This document shows, piece by piece, positions 1 through 12,489 of a DNA stretch of 64,000 nt; positions within the stretch are counted from its first letter, which is position 1, and each line of letters begins with the position of its first letter. The stretch comes from Gnetum montanum. Taxonomy: Eukaryota; Streptophyta; Gnetopsida; Gnetales; Gnetaceae. A program made the translations under genes and the position numbers. The stretch lies in NCBI GenBank assembly GCA_015680685.1, contig MNCI01033354.1, positions 1,234,855 through 1,298,854 of the forward strand, in the 5' to 3' direction. The notes below the pieces were generated by a model, which worked only from the letters and a program-made list of their open reading frames with translations, was not told the origin of the DNA and ran no database searches.

Positions 1-249
1 TCTCCCCCGTGACTAAGTTGGAAGGAGGAGATATGAAAAGTTGAGCATGGTTGCCCATCCGTTGAGGTGTTTGTTGCACTAGCTTGCTTTGGCTTGTGAA
101 AAGGCTTTATCTATTGGATGTTGATCAATTTCTTTTTGTTTGGGCTTTTAAGTTTGTATATGATCATGGCCCCAAAAGGAAAGGTTTCATCAATTATAAA
201 AGGCCCTTCCCAAAACATTTGGAATTTTTTTTTTTCTTTGAGGTACATG

Positions 250-3200
250 TGTGGGATTCAAATAGAGAACCTTAACTCCCAGTTGAAATTTTACTTTCCT
301 TATTCTAAGATCATGTCATTGTTTGTTGAATGCCATGTGTATTTCATTCAAAGATAGGGCTACCAATTGATTTTTATCTAGTACATTGAGGTTGATCAGT
401 CTTTCTTTTTATGCCAGACTTAGGTCAAGATCCAAGTCATAGGTTGTTGAGAGTGTACAAATCTCAAATTAAATTGGGAGCATTGGAAGCTTTCTGTACA
501 CCAACTTGTATGGAGAGTAGCCAATAGGGAGTTTTCATGTTGAGTGGTAGGCCCAAAGGGCATCCTTGAGCTTTGTGCTCTAGTCTCTCCTATATTTGCT
601 AATAGTTCTTATTAGAATCTTTGTGATCTCCCTATTAGTCACTTCTGCTTAACTGTTGGCATAAGGATGATAAGGTGTTGTTAATTTATGTTCAACCCCC
701 AAGTGTTGCATGAGTTTTCAAAAAGTAGCACCTGTAAAATAGGTTATGTTGCCATAAATTAGTTCATGTGCCATCCCAAACCTATTCACAACATTTTGTT
801 GTACAAATTAAGCAATAATGGATGATGTACAGTCAATGAAACCTATTGCTTTTGTCCATTTCGTATAGTAATCAACTACAACAATTATATACGCCTTCCC
901 ATTGGACATGGGTGTGATGGAACCCATAAAATCTATGCCCCATACGTAGTGGTTCAATCCATTATTGAGGATCCTCTATTCTTGTGGTCATCCCACCATC
1001 TCATTGATAGTGCTCATAGGATTGAACAAATCGGTGGACATCCTTGAAGATTGTGGGCCAATAGTATCTTGCCATTAGGATTTTTATGGTCATGCATCTC
1101 CTGGCATAGTGGCCCCCACAAGGACCCTCATGAGCATCTTGGAGAACATGCAATTGATCTACATTAGGTAGACACCAATGAACAAGGCCATCAACACACA
1201 TCTTGTAAAGGTATCTATTGATTTCCATGAAGTGCTTAGCCCAATGAAGAAACTATTGTTTCTTCCTATGGTCCAGATCTTGTGGTGTCTCCTAAGTAAG
1301 AAGATAAGTGAGAATGTCATCATACCATTTTAGTTCTATGGACATGTGCTCATTTATTACACTAGCAAAGAGGAGTTCATCAAGAAATAGATCAAATAAT
1401 GGGCTTTCCTCCTCTTTGTTATCACATCGCAACTGAAACAAGTGATCAACGACCACATTCTTAGTCCCCTTTCGATCTATCATTGTGAGATCAAATTCTT
1501 ACAAGATCACTAGCCACCGTATGTATTGGGCCTCACCATTGGCTTATTCATGAGGAAGTAGATGACATTGTTATCAGTGTGCATAAACACTTTATATTCA
1601 AGCACATAATACCTAAATATTTCTAGAGCATAAACCACTATCATCAATTCTTTTTCTGTGGTGGTGTAATTCAATTGTGCACCCACAATGCTTTCACTTG
1701 TGCAATGGATGTAATATGGATGTTTCTTATCATCCAACTATGTAAGTATGGCTCCCAAGGCATAATTAGATGCATCTATCATGATATGGAATGGTCTAGA
1801 CTAATCAAGTGCTCATAGAATTAGAGTCTCTACAAGCTTCTACTTGAGGCTTTGGAATGCTTTTTCACATTCTTTGGTCTAGATGAAGGGAGCATCTTTT
1901 TTTGTTACCTTGACTAACGATTTCGCAATCTTAGAGAAATTCTCTATGAATCGCCAATAGCAACCAATGTATCCAAGGAATGACCAAACATCTTTGATGA
2001 TTTCTAGTTGGCAAGTGATTCCTTGGATGATCCTTATCTTTTCAGGGTCTACCTCAATCCCTTCCTACAAAATTTTGTGCCCCACTTCAATGCCTTCTTG
2101 GATCATGAGATGACTCTTTTGCCAATTGAGATACAAATTTATCTCCACACATCTTTTTAGTACTTGCTCAAGGTAGTCCAAGTCTTGCTTAAAGGTAGCA
2201 CCATAAGTGGAGAAGTCATCCATGAAAACTTCCACTTTGCTAACTATTTATTGTTGAAAGATGCTTAAGACCAAACATTGGAAAGTGGCAAGAGCATTGC
2301 ACAAACCAAAAGGCATCTTGCTATATACAAAGGTCCTCCATGGACTTGTGAATGTTTTCTTGGCCTGATCTTCTGATGCAATCTGGATTTGGTTATAGTC
2401 ACTATAACCATCCAAAAAGCTATAATAGTAATGCCCAAATATAGTGTTCAACACCTAATCAATGAATGGAAAAAAATGATATTTGAATGTTTCCATATTT
2501 AATAGCCTAAAGTCAATACAAACCTATCATTTTTCACCTCTCTTTGGTACTATCACGAGTGGGTTGACCCACTTACTATCCACAATGGGGTAGATGAACC
2601 TTGTCTTAAGGAGGTGCTTAATCTCCTCTTTGACAATTTACTTCAATTTTGGTTTAAACCACCATTTTGGTTGCCTCCTTGACTTTATGAATGGATCAAT
2701 GTAAATGCATTATTGACATATTCATGGATCAATTCCAATGAGTTTAGGATATGACCATGCAAAGGTTGTTGGCCATTTGTTGACCACTTTCAACAGTTTT
2801 TCTTTCTATTTAGAAGTTTGGCAATAAGTATGACCGGCTTGCCATTTTTCACAAATGCATATTCTAGACTAGCAAGTAGAGTTTTCAACTCTAGGGGATC
2901 TTGTTTAAAATTCTTAGGGATCTCCAACTCTCCCCAATTGGTATCAACGTTTTCATCATCAGATAGTTGGTGATGAACTTGAGCTAGTTCATCCATGCCT
3001 ATGACATAAGTGCATGTTAGGCTCTCAATAGGTTCCATGCACATTATGCTACTATCAAAATCAGTGGTCAACCATTGGGTGCCATTTTGTTTTGTAGCTG
3101 CTGTGTACAGACACCTTTGAATATCTACCTCATGTGCATATTTCTTGCATGCAAAAATATATGTTCATTTCACAAGCTAGAGTTTTTGCATGCAATTGCA

Positions 3201-3720
3201 CCCTACATTGTTGTAGGTGATGCATGGAACTTGTTTCTTCTCTATCTTTCCAAATGCATTTTCCTTATATATCTCAAGGAAAGATCTTTGATGTCCATTC
3301 TTACATCAACAATGCTTAGCCATGCCCTTCCCATAATGATTGGAAAGTCCCCCTTTCAGTTTTCAACCTTGATTACTAAGAAATTGGTAGGTTAAGACCA
3401 CCCATAGATAGTGGTCACAATGTCTTCGATCAATCCCAATGGAATAGTAATGGATTGGTCTACCAATTTCAACCTTATATTTCTCTTCTTGAGAAGCAAT
3501 AGGTTTCAAGTAATATACATGTCATGAGAAATCAAGTTCATACTGGAACCTAAATCAAGAAGAGCTTTACATGGTTCATTCCCATCAATCTGCAAATAGA
3601 TAAGAGGACTTCAAGGATTAACTAATTTTTTGGAAATATTGCTAGCCTAGATCCAATCAGATATGACATGGGTAAGCATGACAGTATGGATTTTGGATGG
3701 CATTTGGTTTGAAGGGGACT
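250..3720 (-). pseudogene. gypsy pol remnant: protease, reverse transcriptase, RNase H, integrase
   Basis: From high to low coordinates: a retropepsin-like motif DLGSSMN near 3535-3561; a reverse transcriptase block at about 2640-1900 with the PFGLCNA segment and an intact FMDDF catalytic motif near 2220; an RNase H block at about 1830-1500 with TEKEL and TDN segments; an H2C2-type integrase zinc region at 1228-1001; and an integrase core at about 1000-400. The integrase is damaged. The two zinc-binding Cys positions read Tyr (segment VQSYEHYQ), and the second catalytic Asp reads Gly (LIYGN). The first Asp (WGIDFMG) and the Glu (AEVTNREI) are still readable. Many frames are broken, so this is a pseudogene. 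Confidence 0.85.
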
Positions 3721-4289
3721 TCATGGAATGGTTTATAGAGGATGAGGTAGGAGTAGGATGAGGGCTTAGTAGGATTTTTGGTTTGGAAGAATGGTCTTTT
3801 ATGAGCATGAGATTCCAAACCCCTTAGTTGATGAACTAGTTATAGATTGATAGCACTAGCAGCATTGTGTTGTTGCGGTTAGGCTAGAAGTTCACCTTGC
3901 ATGAATGGAGCAAGCGGTAGCTATGTTGAGGATGGAGAAACAAGTGCAAAAATAAGAGGAGGATAAGAATAAAATGTGGCATCCTTTTTGGAATGTGGAG
4001 AATGAGCTCTGTAGTATTTGAGAGGCTAGTAGTGATGTTGAAAAGAAGAAACATGACTCAAAGAGTCACGTGGAGAAATGTGTTTCTCAACGTAATACCC
4101 ATATGGATCTAGTTGCCTATAAGGGTATTGCTGCCTTGGTGGTGGCATCCCCCATGACTATGGTTGGTGACATTGTTGATATTGCTCATACAGTTGCAGT
4201 GGAATTCCACTTGGATAATATTGTTGTTGCTAATGGAACTACCTACCATTCCTTTGAGGATAAGATAATCTTTTGGGCATTTGTCTTTT

Positions 4290-6060
4290 TGCTAGTCATG
4301 GATTCAAAGAATACATCCTAAACTCTTATAAGTATGACACGATGGTGCAACATCCATTAGGATGTTTGTATTGGCAAATATCACACTCACCATCATCATC
4401 TGATTCAGTTTCCACAACTTCATTTACTATAGCAATCTTGACATTACCCCTTTGGTAGGCACATTCAGCTTCTTTCCACCACCTATGGTTATAATCACTA
4501 CTCTGCTCTTGTGATTCTTTAGTAATTTTTAGAGCAGTTTTGAATTTTTCATCCAACAAGTTCCACATTTTATCCACCTTAGCTGAAATTTCAAACATAG
4601 ATTTTTGAATCAACAAGGTCTTTCTATTTACCATCTCATCAAGTGGTGATTCTTCCTCACTGTCACAAAATTACACTTCCTTTTTTCTAATGGAAAGATC
4701 CATGTTGTATTCCTTTACACTTTCATGTTTCCTCAACTCTCCTTCTTCTTTTGCTACCTACTCAATTAGCCTTTGAATCTAATGGGCTCTAAGTTCAGAT
4801 AGTCTCCCTTGGGCATAGAACCCAAGTGTTCTCCTTGTTTCTAATTTAATTCCATCTATGATATGGCGAAGTTTTTCCCACTAAGAATAAATATGGCCAG
4901 GACATTGGTGTATGAAAGAATAGTATCTACCCATGACAGCATCCAATGGTTCATGATTTTCTTGCTTCTATCCTTGGATCTTCCTTCTCAAATTAGACAC
5001 TCTGAAGTATGTCTGATACTTATTGTTAAATAGCTCTAGCATTGTACTCCACCTATAGATGGATTTTTTAAATAGCTTTAGCATTGTACTCCACCTATAG
5101 ATGGATTCTAACTCCAAGGATGAGTACCAACTTTCTACTTCCATGATGAGTATCTTGGGAAATAGCTTTAGTTTCTGTCAATCATTTTCAATATTTTGTA
5201 AGGCACAGGCATTGTGAAATGCTTGAAGAGTGTTTTTGGATTAGAGTTATATCCTCCCTCAAATCTAGGAATATTGTTCACATCAAGTCATCTAATCTAA
5301 CTATCTTTCACATGCCTAGTCGGAATTTTTATGACCTTCACAATATTTAGCATGCTTCGAGTTGCCAACAAAGACTCATCATCATCATTATTTTGATGGC
5401 ATCCTTTGCTACCCCTTTGATCATGGTGGGCCTAGTAATCATCATTATTGTCTCATTATTCACCTCCATCATGGTTGTTCTTTTTGCGACGTTTGTCAAA
5501 ACCAGAAGAGGAAGAAAAAGATGTCGATGAAGAGGGTAAAGAGGGAGGAGGACTACCACCACAATGATGTCTACCAACTCCTCTATGGTTGTCATAGCCA
5601 TGTTCATAATTTTTCATGTCATCTTTACCCTTGTCTAAGCCCCTACCTTGACTTCCATTTTTACCTAAACCTAGATTGTTGAATGCAGATTCAGGGCTAC
5701 ACCCCCATCACCAATAACAAGGGGTGGAGAATCTTTATGTTAAGAGCCTTGAGAGGGAGGGTCCTCACTGTCATTTTGGTTAAGCATGAACAAGGGATTG
5801 GTGAACCATTTCCCCTTCATTATCTCATGGTGCTTCTCCTAGTGTCAATCTCTCCTACAATGTGTTTCAATGAGATAGTAGTCCCAGTAGTCGTAATCAT
5901 GCACAATGTACTCTTGAAGATCTTGGATACCTAACCTCTTGAGAGTTTGAAGTTTTAATTAGGAGGCATTACAATGTTGTCTTCCATATCACGCCATCGT
6001 AGTTCATCCTGATATAGGATGAAGGTGAAGTAAGGCACATACTCATCTAGATGAGTATAC
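4290..6060 (-). pseudogene. gypsy gag-like remnant
   Basis: This is the region upstream of the protease on the minus strand, where gag belongs in a gypsy element. The clearest stretch is at 4634-4326, a 102-codon open segment with an acidic run (ETESDDDGE) followed by Cys/His residues (CDICQYKHPNGCC) that could be a degenerate zinc-binding site. Elsewhere it is broken by many stops, mostly TAG. A 42-bp tandem duplication lies inside it near 5028-5112. Assignment rests on position and general character more than on a recognised domain. Confidence 0.5.
5028..5112. repeat. 42-bp tandem duplication in gag remnant
   Basis: The segment beginning AAATAGCTCTAGC at 5028 is repeated at 5070 (AAATAGCTTTAGC) with nearly identical following sequence. 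The period is 42 bp, a multiple of three, so it preserves frame in the gag-like region. Confidence 0.85.
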
Positions 6061-6229
6061 ACCACCTTGCATTCTTGAGGGACTGGCGATTTAGTATCAT
6101 CATGCCTATGAGAAGAAGATATTTTGCAATACAAATAAGATAGTAGTGTGCTTATGTGATTATATTTATTGTGAAAATGATTTTGACCTTAGGGTTCATC
6201 CAACAATGTTAATGATGTTTACTAAACCT

Positions 6230-7160
6230 AGATAGCACACATTTCAACAAAAAGATTCCTCAGCAATGCTGAGCGGTCAAGGTACCCCTATGCCCAACCA
6301 TATGAATCATGAAGCATTCACATGCAATCTAGTTGAATTCCACAGACTCTATGTCTTCCAGTACACTAGTCTTCTAGGAAGTAAACTTTACCCTGATAGT
6401 CATTCGTTGTCTTCCCAATTACACTTGTGATATACAAAGGTATGGTTAAGTGTAATTGAGGCATTTAGTTTTAATTATTTTATGTTTTATGTTCTTGGTT
6501 CTTAAAATAGAGAAATGAAGTAATTTAATAACTAATTTAATTTAACTAATTAACTAATCTCTAACTAGTCCTAACATAAGCATCTAGTCCCACTTTTTGT
6601 ACATATCCTGAACCCACATATACACTATTGGGATTACCAAGCACTATGCTACTGGGAGAACCAAGCAATAACATTGTTGGAATAGTGGTTGTACTTATGT
6701 GTTTAATCTATTTAGCTTAATTAATTAACTAATCACATGAATTCTAATTTAGCTTAATTAATTGCATAATTAATGAAAACAATAAATACATAAATGAATC
6801 ATTAATCTACTCCAAGTGCTACAAGGTTTGATCAAAAGGCTCATCTTTATTGCCATTCATACTGGTGCGTTCAAGTACAACAATGCTTGGATAAAGATCC
6901 ATACACTTTTTGACTCCTACTGTGGGCACTCAAAGAAATATTCTAATTCTCAAATGACAAAATTCCAAGAGCTCTACTACAACTATGATAAGACATCCCA
7001 TAAACATAGTTGGTGAGTGCGTATTTATAGACTTTATTATGGAGCCACGTTAATGGGGCCCCATAGACACAGCAAACGCTACATCAATGCAACCCCATTG
7101 ACGGGGGCCCATCGAAAAGGCCATGTCCACAGGGACCCATCAATATGACATTTTGACACT
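6230..7160 (-). repeat. LTR-like repeat at the 5' side of the gypsy element
   Basis: Two separate parts of this stretch recur elsewhere in the window. The part at about 6262-6360 (containing AAGGTACCCCTATGCCCAAC) resembles 63905-64000 at the window end. The part at about 6880-6990 resembles 62046-62156. A dispersed repeat next to the gag side of a gypsy element is most simply its LTR and related LTR fragments. Exact ends were not found, so the limits given are approximate. Confidence 0.5.
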
Positions 7161-7179
7161 TCATCAAGTATGGAAGATG

Positions 7180-8800
7180 TATCATTGTTGGAAGTTGTTT
7201 AGAAAGACAATTGTAATTTAAGAAATAAGGATATATCTAAATGGAAACTCAAAGACTCAAAGCCAATTATTAGAACATATCCAAGATTCTCCATTCCTCC
7301 TAGGCAAGGAGAGGATAGATGGATAGATTACTACTGGAATATGTTATTATTGTACTACCCTTTTAGGGATGTTAAAGAAGATATTGGAAGGAATGATATA
7401 AAAGTAGAATCAAAATGACTTTCTACTTATGACAACTATGAAGATGAGAGCTATAATTTCAAGGAAGATTTTAATCATGCATTGGAAGAAGAACAATAGT
7501 ATTTTGAGATCTCACCCTAGGTGCAAGATCATGAGGAATATGATTTTAAAATCCTCAATCATCATTTTTTGACATCTTATCATTTTTAGATGACAAAGTT
7601 AGAGATGCAAGGCTGTAGGAATTCTAATAAGTTGTATACTTGATCAACGAATCATCCTAGTGAAGATTAAGTAGAGCATTAGGATTTGTAATGATTGTTA
7701 ATATGTTGCCTTTGATTTAAAGAATCTTATCTTGAGGCAAAGTGCGTCAAGACTATAATAGATCACTTGATGGTATCTCATAATGAAGATGAAAGTATTT
7801 CTCATTTACAAATGAAAATTCAAGGAATAGTAGACACAAGAAAATGATTTCTCAATTATTGCATTTCCAATGCTTTTTGAAACCTCTATGCTTCTAATTA
7901 GAACGCATTGCTCATCTTGCCACCTACAAGAGCTACAACATACAACATCAATGTAATGACCATATATTCTACATTAACACTTGGTGTTGGATAATATAGA
8001 GAGCTCTCTACATCATCAAAAATGTTAATGCAGAATTGCTTGAATTATGTGCAATATATAATAATAAATGAGATGAATTTTGATGGTAGTTGACTATTGT
8101 TGAGTATTAATAGGAGATTAAGAAAAATCTTTCTAGAAAATTAGAGGGAAATCTTCAAAGGCAAATTGGTTATCCTAATAGAAGATCTTGACTAGCTTCT
8201 TCCAATGTTGGATGTGGTATCATATACTTCAAGAAATCCAAATATTGCATGTCTTTGGACATCCTTCCAAACATTCTTCACTTTAGATGAGGTCTATCAA
8301 TAAAAAGTGATGATCCAAGAGAGAAAAGGTTTAGGGAAGTTCTTGTAAACATCAAACATGGTAAAATTCTTGATGTTAATTATGAACTTTTAAATTCTAC
8401 AATGAATCTTCCTTTCACATCAAATGGTCTAGATGGTTTTGATGACTCTCTGCATTTGTATGACATGAAGGATAAAGTACGCATGAATAATCTAAAGATA
8501 TTATTGAAGATGTAGAGACTTGTTGCTATGTGCTTAGCTAATAGAGAATCCAATGGATTCAGGATTGTTGAAGATGGAGGAGATTTTGAATGGTCATTGC
8601 TATTATGTTAAAATGCAAAAGTTATACTTACAATTAATTTACGGGCAAAGGTAGGTTTAGTTAATGAAGTTCTTAGTACAAGGGTTAAAATAGTGTAGTG
8701 TTAGAGGAAAGTTCCATTAGACTTATCATCTTATGTTATTACGAATGTAATCAACATGTGCTTATTATTCCAAGCTTTAGAGGTGGATCTTGGTAATCAC
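7180..8800 (+). pseudogene. Pif1/Helitron-type helicase remnant
   Basis: Several separated segments match the usual C-terminal layout of plant Pif1-like/Helitron helicases. At 7263 there is a segment reading PIIRTYPRFS, followed shortly by WNMLLLYYPFRDV. At 8330 there is FREVLVNIKHGKILDVNYELL, the 'vL..ir.G....d...L' region. At 8615 there is AKVILTINLRAKVGLVNEV, the 'gA.VMLt.NLw...GLvNG' region. The first segment is in a different frame from the latter two, and stops lie between them, so the copy is broken. No ATP-binding P-loop was found. It could be from a Helitron or from a host PIF1-like gene; the sequence alone does not decide. Confidence 0.6.
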
Positions 8801-8959
8801 AATTACAATTGGTATGGCCAATACTAGTCCATCAATTGCAGGGATTAACATTAGGCACAATATCTATTGATGCAGAATCAAAAGAAATAATAGGTCATTT
8901 TTTGTGGCACTATCAAGAGTGAGGATCATAGATTCTTTAAAGATTTATCTACCTTTTTC

Positions 8960-11427
8960 TTTGCAATGATACAAGAAAATTTTAACAACGAAAAATCTTT
9001 GATCTTAACTTGTGGAGGAGAAACATTTTGTTGAGTTTGAAGAAAAATAAAACATCTATGTTTTTTGTTTTCTTCAAAGGAATCATTTTTTCATTGTAAA
9101 ACATGAGTATTTTGTTCTTTTGAACAAAGAATGTTTTTCCTCTTCTTCATTCAATAATTGCATTGTTAAGTCCAACCTCTTACATCCTTTTATTGTTCAA
9201 TTTCTTCATATGCAACTTCAATCCTTTGACATATTCTATTTAACTAGTGTTATATCATATGGTTTTTACAACTATTTGAATGTTGATTTTACAATTATTA
9301 AGATTTTTTAAAAAGGTGGAGATTCAAATTCAAATTCCTCATTTCTTGTGACAAAATGTCATTCAGCACTACTATCTTACATATATATTATATATATCTC
9401 TATAGTTTGACCAAGAGGACACATGATGGTTGAGCGAAGAACAAGACTACTACATTCAAACACAACTTGGGCAAAGAACAAAATTAATCTTCAAAGTAAG
9501 TTCAACCCATTGTTGCTTTCTCTACCCTATCTCCATTTCTTAATGTTCTCTTAGCCAAATTTGCTCTGCTTTCTATATCAATGATTATGTTTGAATATAG
9601 ATCTTCTTGGCCGAACCATTTAAAAAAAATTTAATATTTTTTGGGCTAATCTTAAGTAGACCACATCTCCAGTCAATTGCAGTAGAAAATATTGTGACTC
9701 ATGGATTATACATTTTTAGTGCATTGTGACTCCATATGTTAGCTTACGGTCATTCTAATAGATTTTCATTGCCACCCAGAATCCAAACTATTTTCTCACC
9801 ATGAATTGCGATCAATTGAGGTACAGAATACCACGACTCGCAATCCACACAATTTTCTCACCATGATTGCAGTTAATTTAAGGATAAAAATACGACTCCT
9901 CATCTGCTTTACCAGTAAAATTAATTTCAGGACTCACTTGGAATTTAACCCTTGGACTTCTCAAGCACTCCAGCCTCTGGCTTGCTGGCTCAGAGAGCCA
10001 AAGTCTGGGATGCCGCCGCTATGCCCTCCGAGGATGTTGACAAAATTATAAATATGCATATTATTGTATGTATATTTGACTTAGTGATAATATGCAGTTT
10101 TTTGAATTAAATTACAATATTTTGTTAAGTAGATGTAATACTAACTTTTCTTTAATTAATTAATTAATTGTAGCATATGATTCATAGAGATTAAGCCTCG
10201 TACGTCCCTGACAGCTTATAAGAGATCCAATTGTTTCAATGTGCAGCTTAAATCGCAAAATTGCCCTTGCAGGAAGCAATGGCAGCTGTAACAGATATTG
10301 ACGTATGTGCTAGCTGAATTGGCTAGTATGTTGACATATACGCAATGAATATGCCGTATTTTATCATGTATACACCATCTTCTCTACATAAATCCTCGTT
10401 ATCCTCATTTCATTTATCATGTTTATTCATGCCTCAGACATCCAGGTTTGTAAGGTCTTGTTAACGAGCTATGAAAATGTTGTAGCACTAACCATGGCAA
10501 TTTCATTAACCACATCAGGGAGCCTAGGACGCTGCTATCCTCAAACTGAACAAAAAAGTGAGCCGAAAGAAAAGGCATTCTGCAGTTACATAACCCATTG
10601 CAATGCTATGCAAACGATTCGCATAAAGAAAATATAAAAATGTGGAAGAAATGATAAGTTTACTGTGTAAATCTTTAGCTTATGTTTACAAGAAGTACAG
10701 CACCTAAAGAAATTATTGCATATTCTACGGTTACTAAGTATAGTGTGCATAAAAAGACACACTCCATGGTATGTAGATGTAGGTAATACAGTTTTTAAGT
10801 AGTTACCAGTAACTGATGGTGTAGAATTTATTATCTATCCAGGAAACTTAACAAAAACCACAACTGCAAAAATAGGTTACGTACACAAGCGTTTCCAAAA
10901 ACAAAGCAATGATACATGCCGCTAGTATTTCATGCTTTAGCTATGAACACCCAACACTGAATTTATAGGCTGCAGACTGCCAAAAAAATATATGTTAAAT
11001 TTAGGTATAAAAACAACCGTAATATGGTAAAGCCAAAGTTTGAGCGTGCAGATCAATTACTGTATGGTATTGTTTTATCTATCCCCTGAATATGATCAAA
11101 AACAACCTACTACACAGAACTGTGACAATTAACACAAATATTAAAAACTCTGAAAACATTTTGAATATGAAGAGCTTCAAAAACGGATCGACGCTCGAGC
11201 AGGATTCAAACTAGCCAGAAAGTTATTTATATTACAGATATTTATGAAGAAAAAAAAAAACAAACTCCACAAATGCTTAAGGTTTGACCCATTAAAAAAC
11301 TGAACAGGTCATTTCTCCTCGATCTGACAATGAGAAACCCAATCAATAAGAAAGACGACACTACCAATAAATTGGGAAAAGAATTTGACAACTAATGCAG
11401 AGAACACAAAAAGCACTTTGAAATGAT
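8960..11427. other. Unassigned region downstream of exon 2
   Basis: AT-rich sequence with no coding region that I can support. It includes a possible short tRNA-like fragment near 9920-10030 and must contain the 3' UTR of the minus-strand ALP1-like gene close to 11427. No clear AATAAA signal was identified. Confidence 0.5.
9920..10035 (-). repeat. Possible tRNA-like SINE fragment
   Basis: On the minus strand a segment GGGTTAAATTCC resembles an RNA polymerase III B box and lies downstream of a GC-rich stretch that could be a degenerate A-box region. No tail and no target duplication were identified, and it was not seen to match the SINE pair at 14-15.5 kb. Confidence 0.25.
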
Positions 11428-12470
11428 TCATGCGTTTTTTCTGTGTGACAAGTAACTAGATAAAAGTTCCCTTGTATTTAGGGCCGTCTCATTACTATAT
11501 TGACACAGCTGTTGTTTGTATCCAGAATCATGATGATGTGTTAGTGGAACATCATCACGCAGCTCATCCCCAAGGTCAATGATGATATTATGAAGCATGC
11601 AGCACACCAGAATTATTCTGGGTAATTTATGTTTATCCGGTCGCCACATTACCCCATCAATAATTCTCCATGTTCCCTTAAAACGAGCCAATGCCCTCTC
11701 TGCAATTAATCGTGTACCATAATGTTTTGCATTGAATTCTTGTTTGGAAGGAGACAGATCTTTACCTTGAAATGGTGTCAACAACCATGGCAAGAGAGGA
11801 TAACCACCATCACCCACTATGTACTCTCTAATCTGAACAGCACCTTCCAAATCTTTCACAGGACCATTCAGCCTTTGAGCACATTCACACAATTTATAAA
11901 ATCCTGAACTTTTCAGGAGGCAATAATCAGTCATGCTGCCAGGCCACCCTGTTAGAATGTCACGGAACCTCATCCTTGAGTCTACTATGGCCTGCAAAAT
12001 CATGCTATAATTTTCTTCAGAGTCGTGCCAAACACTTGAAGCCTCTGCTGCTGGCAGACTCATAATGATATGAGTGGCATCAATGGCTCCACAGCAATTG
12101 GGCAATCCTTCAAGCATTTCAAATTGAGTCTTAATTTCTTTCATTTCATTGTCATCAGGCCACTTCAAATGATGCATGCCTCTCTCCTCCATAGATTCAA
12201 CAAATTTCCACGTCACTTGAGAAACTATTGATTGCCCAACATCAAATGATTCACCTACATTAAGCTGAGATTCTCCAGATGCCAATCTTCTCAAAGCAAT
12301 AGCAACCTGCTTTTCAACTGTCAGTATTCTTCCATCCACATTAAAGTAGCCAGCTGCTGGCCTTGCTGACATATCAGGCTTTACAAGGGAGCAAATGTAC
12401 TCAAAAGTCTTCCTAGAGACTCTCAGAAAATACTTGAATTTTTCTTCTTCATCATCAATATGAAATTGTC
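11428..12470 (-). CDS. ALP1-like PIF/Harbinger DDE nuclease domain protein, exon 2
   Basis: This exon supplies residues 51-397 of a predicted 397-residue protein and ends at a natural stop. The acceptor on the minus strand reads TTTATTTCAG, with the exon starting GACAATTTC. The ATG 19 bp further upstream lies in the intron and is not the start. Residues about 100-145 look like the helix-turn-helix region of this family. The DDE catalytic set appears intact: Asp181 in GAIDATHI, Asp271 in VGDGGYPL and Glu308 in AERALARFKG. The ISRKTF-type segment (VSRKTFEYICSLVKPDM) and a C-terminal CCMLHNIIID segment are also typical. Plant ALP1-like genes are domesticated PIF/Harbinger relatives, and Arabidopsis ALP1 is known to associate with Polycomb PRC2. 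An active transposon is the alternative, but no terminal inverted repeats or partner Myb-like gene were seen. The frame is clean, unlike every other coding stretch nearby. Confidence 0.85.
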
Positions 12471-12489
12471 CTGAAATAAATAATAGCAA

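Larger units (their letters stand above)
240..6130 (-). mobile_element. Decayed Ty3/gypsy-type LTR retrotransposon (internal region)
   Basis: Reading the minus strand from high to low coordinates gives the order gag, protease, reverse transcriptase, RNase H, integrase, which is the Ty3/gypsy order (integrase last). Frameshifts and stop codons are scattered through it, so it cannot make proteins. The 3' LTR would lie left of the window start and is not seen. Sequence at 6.2-7.1 kb is the best candidate for its 5' LTR, because parts of it recur elsewhere in the window, but no exact boundaries, primer site or target duplication could be fixed. It lies downstream of the ALP1-like gene and on the same strand. 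Confidence 0.85.

Noticed and set aside
12471-12489. ATG at 12489 as the start of the ALP1-like protein
   Set aside because: It lies in sequence that looks like the intron end (TTTATTTCAG), and the phase-matched exon 1 gives a family-typical N-terminus.
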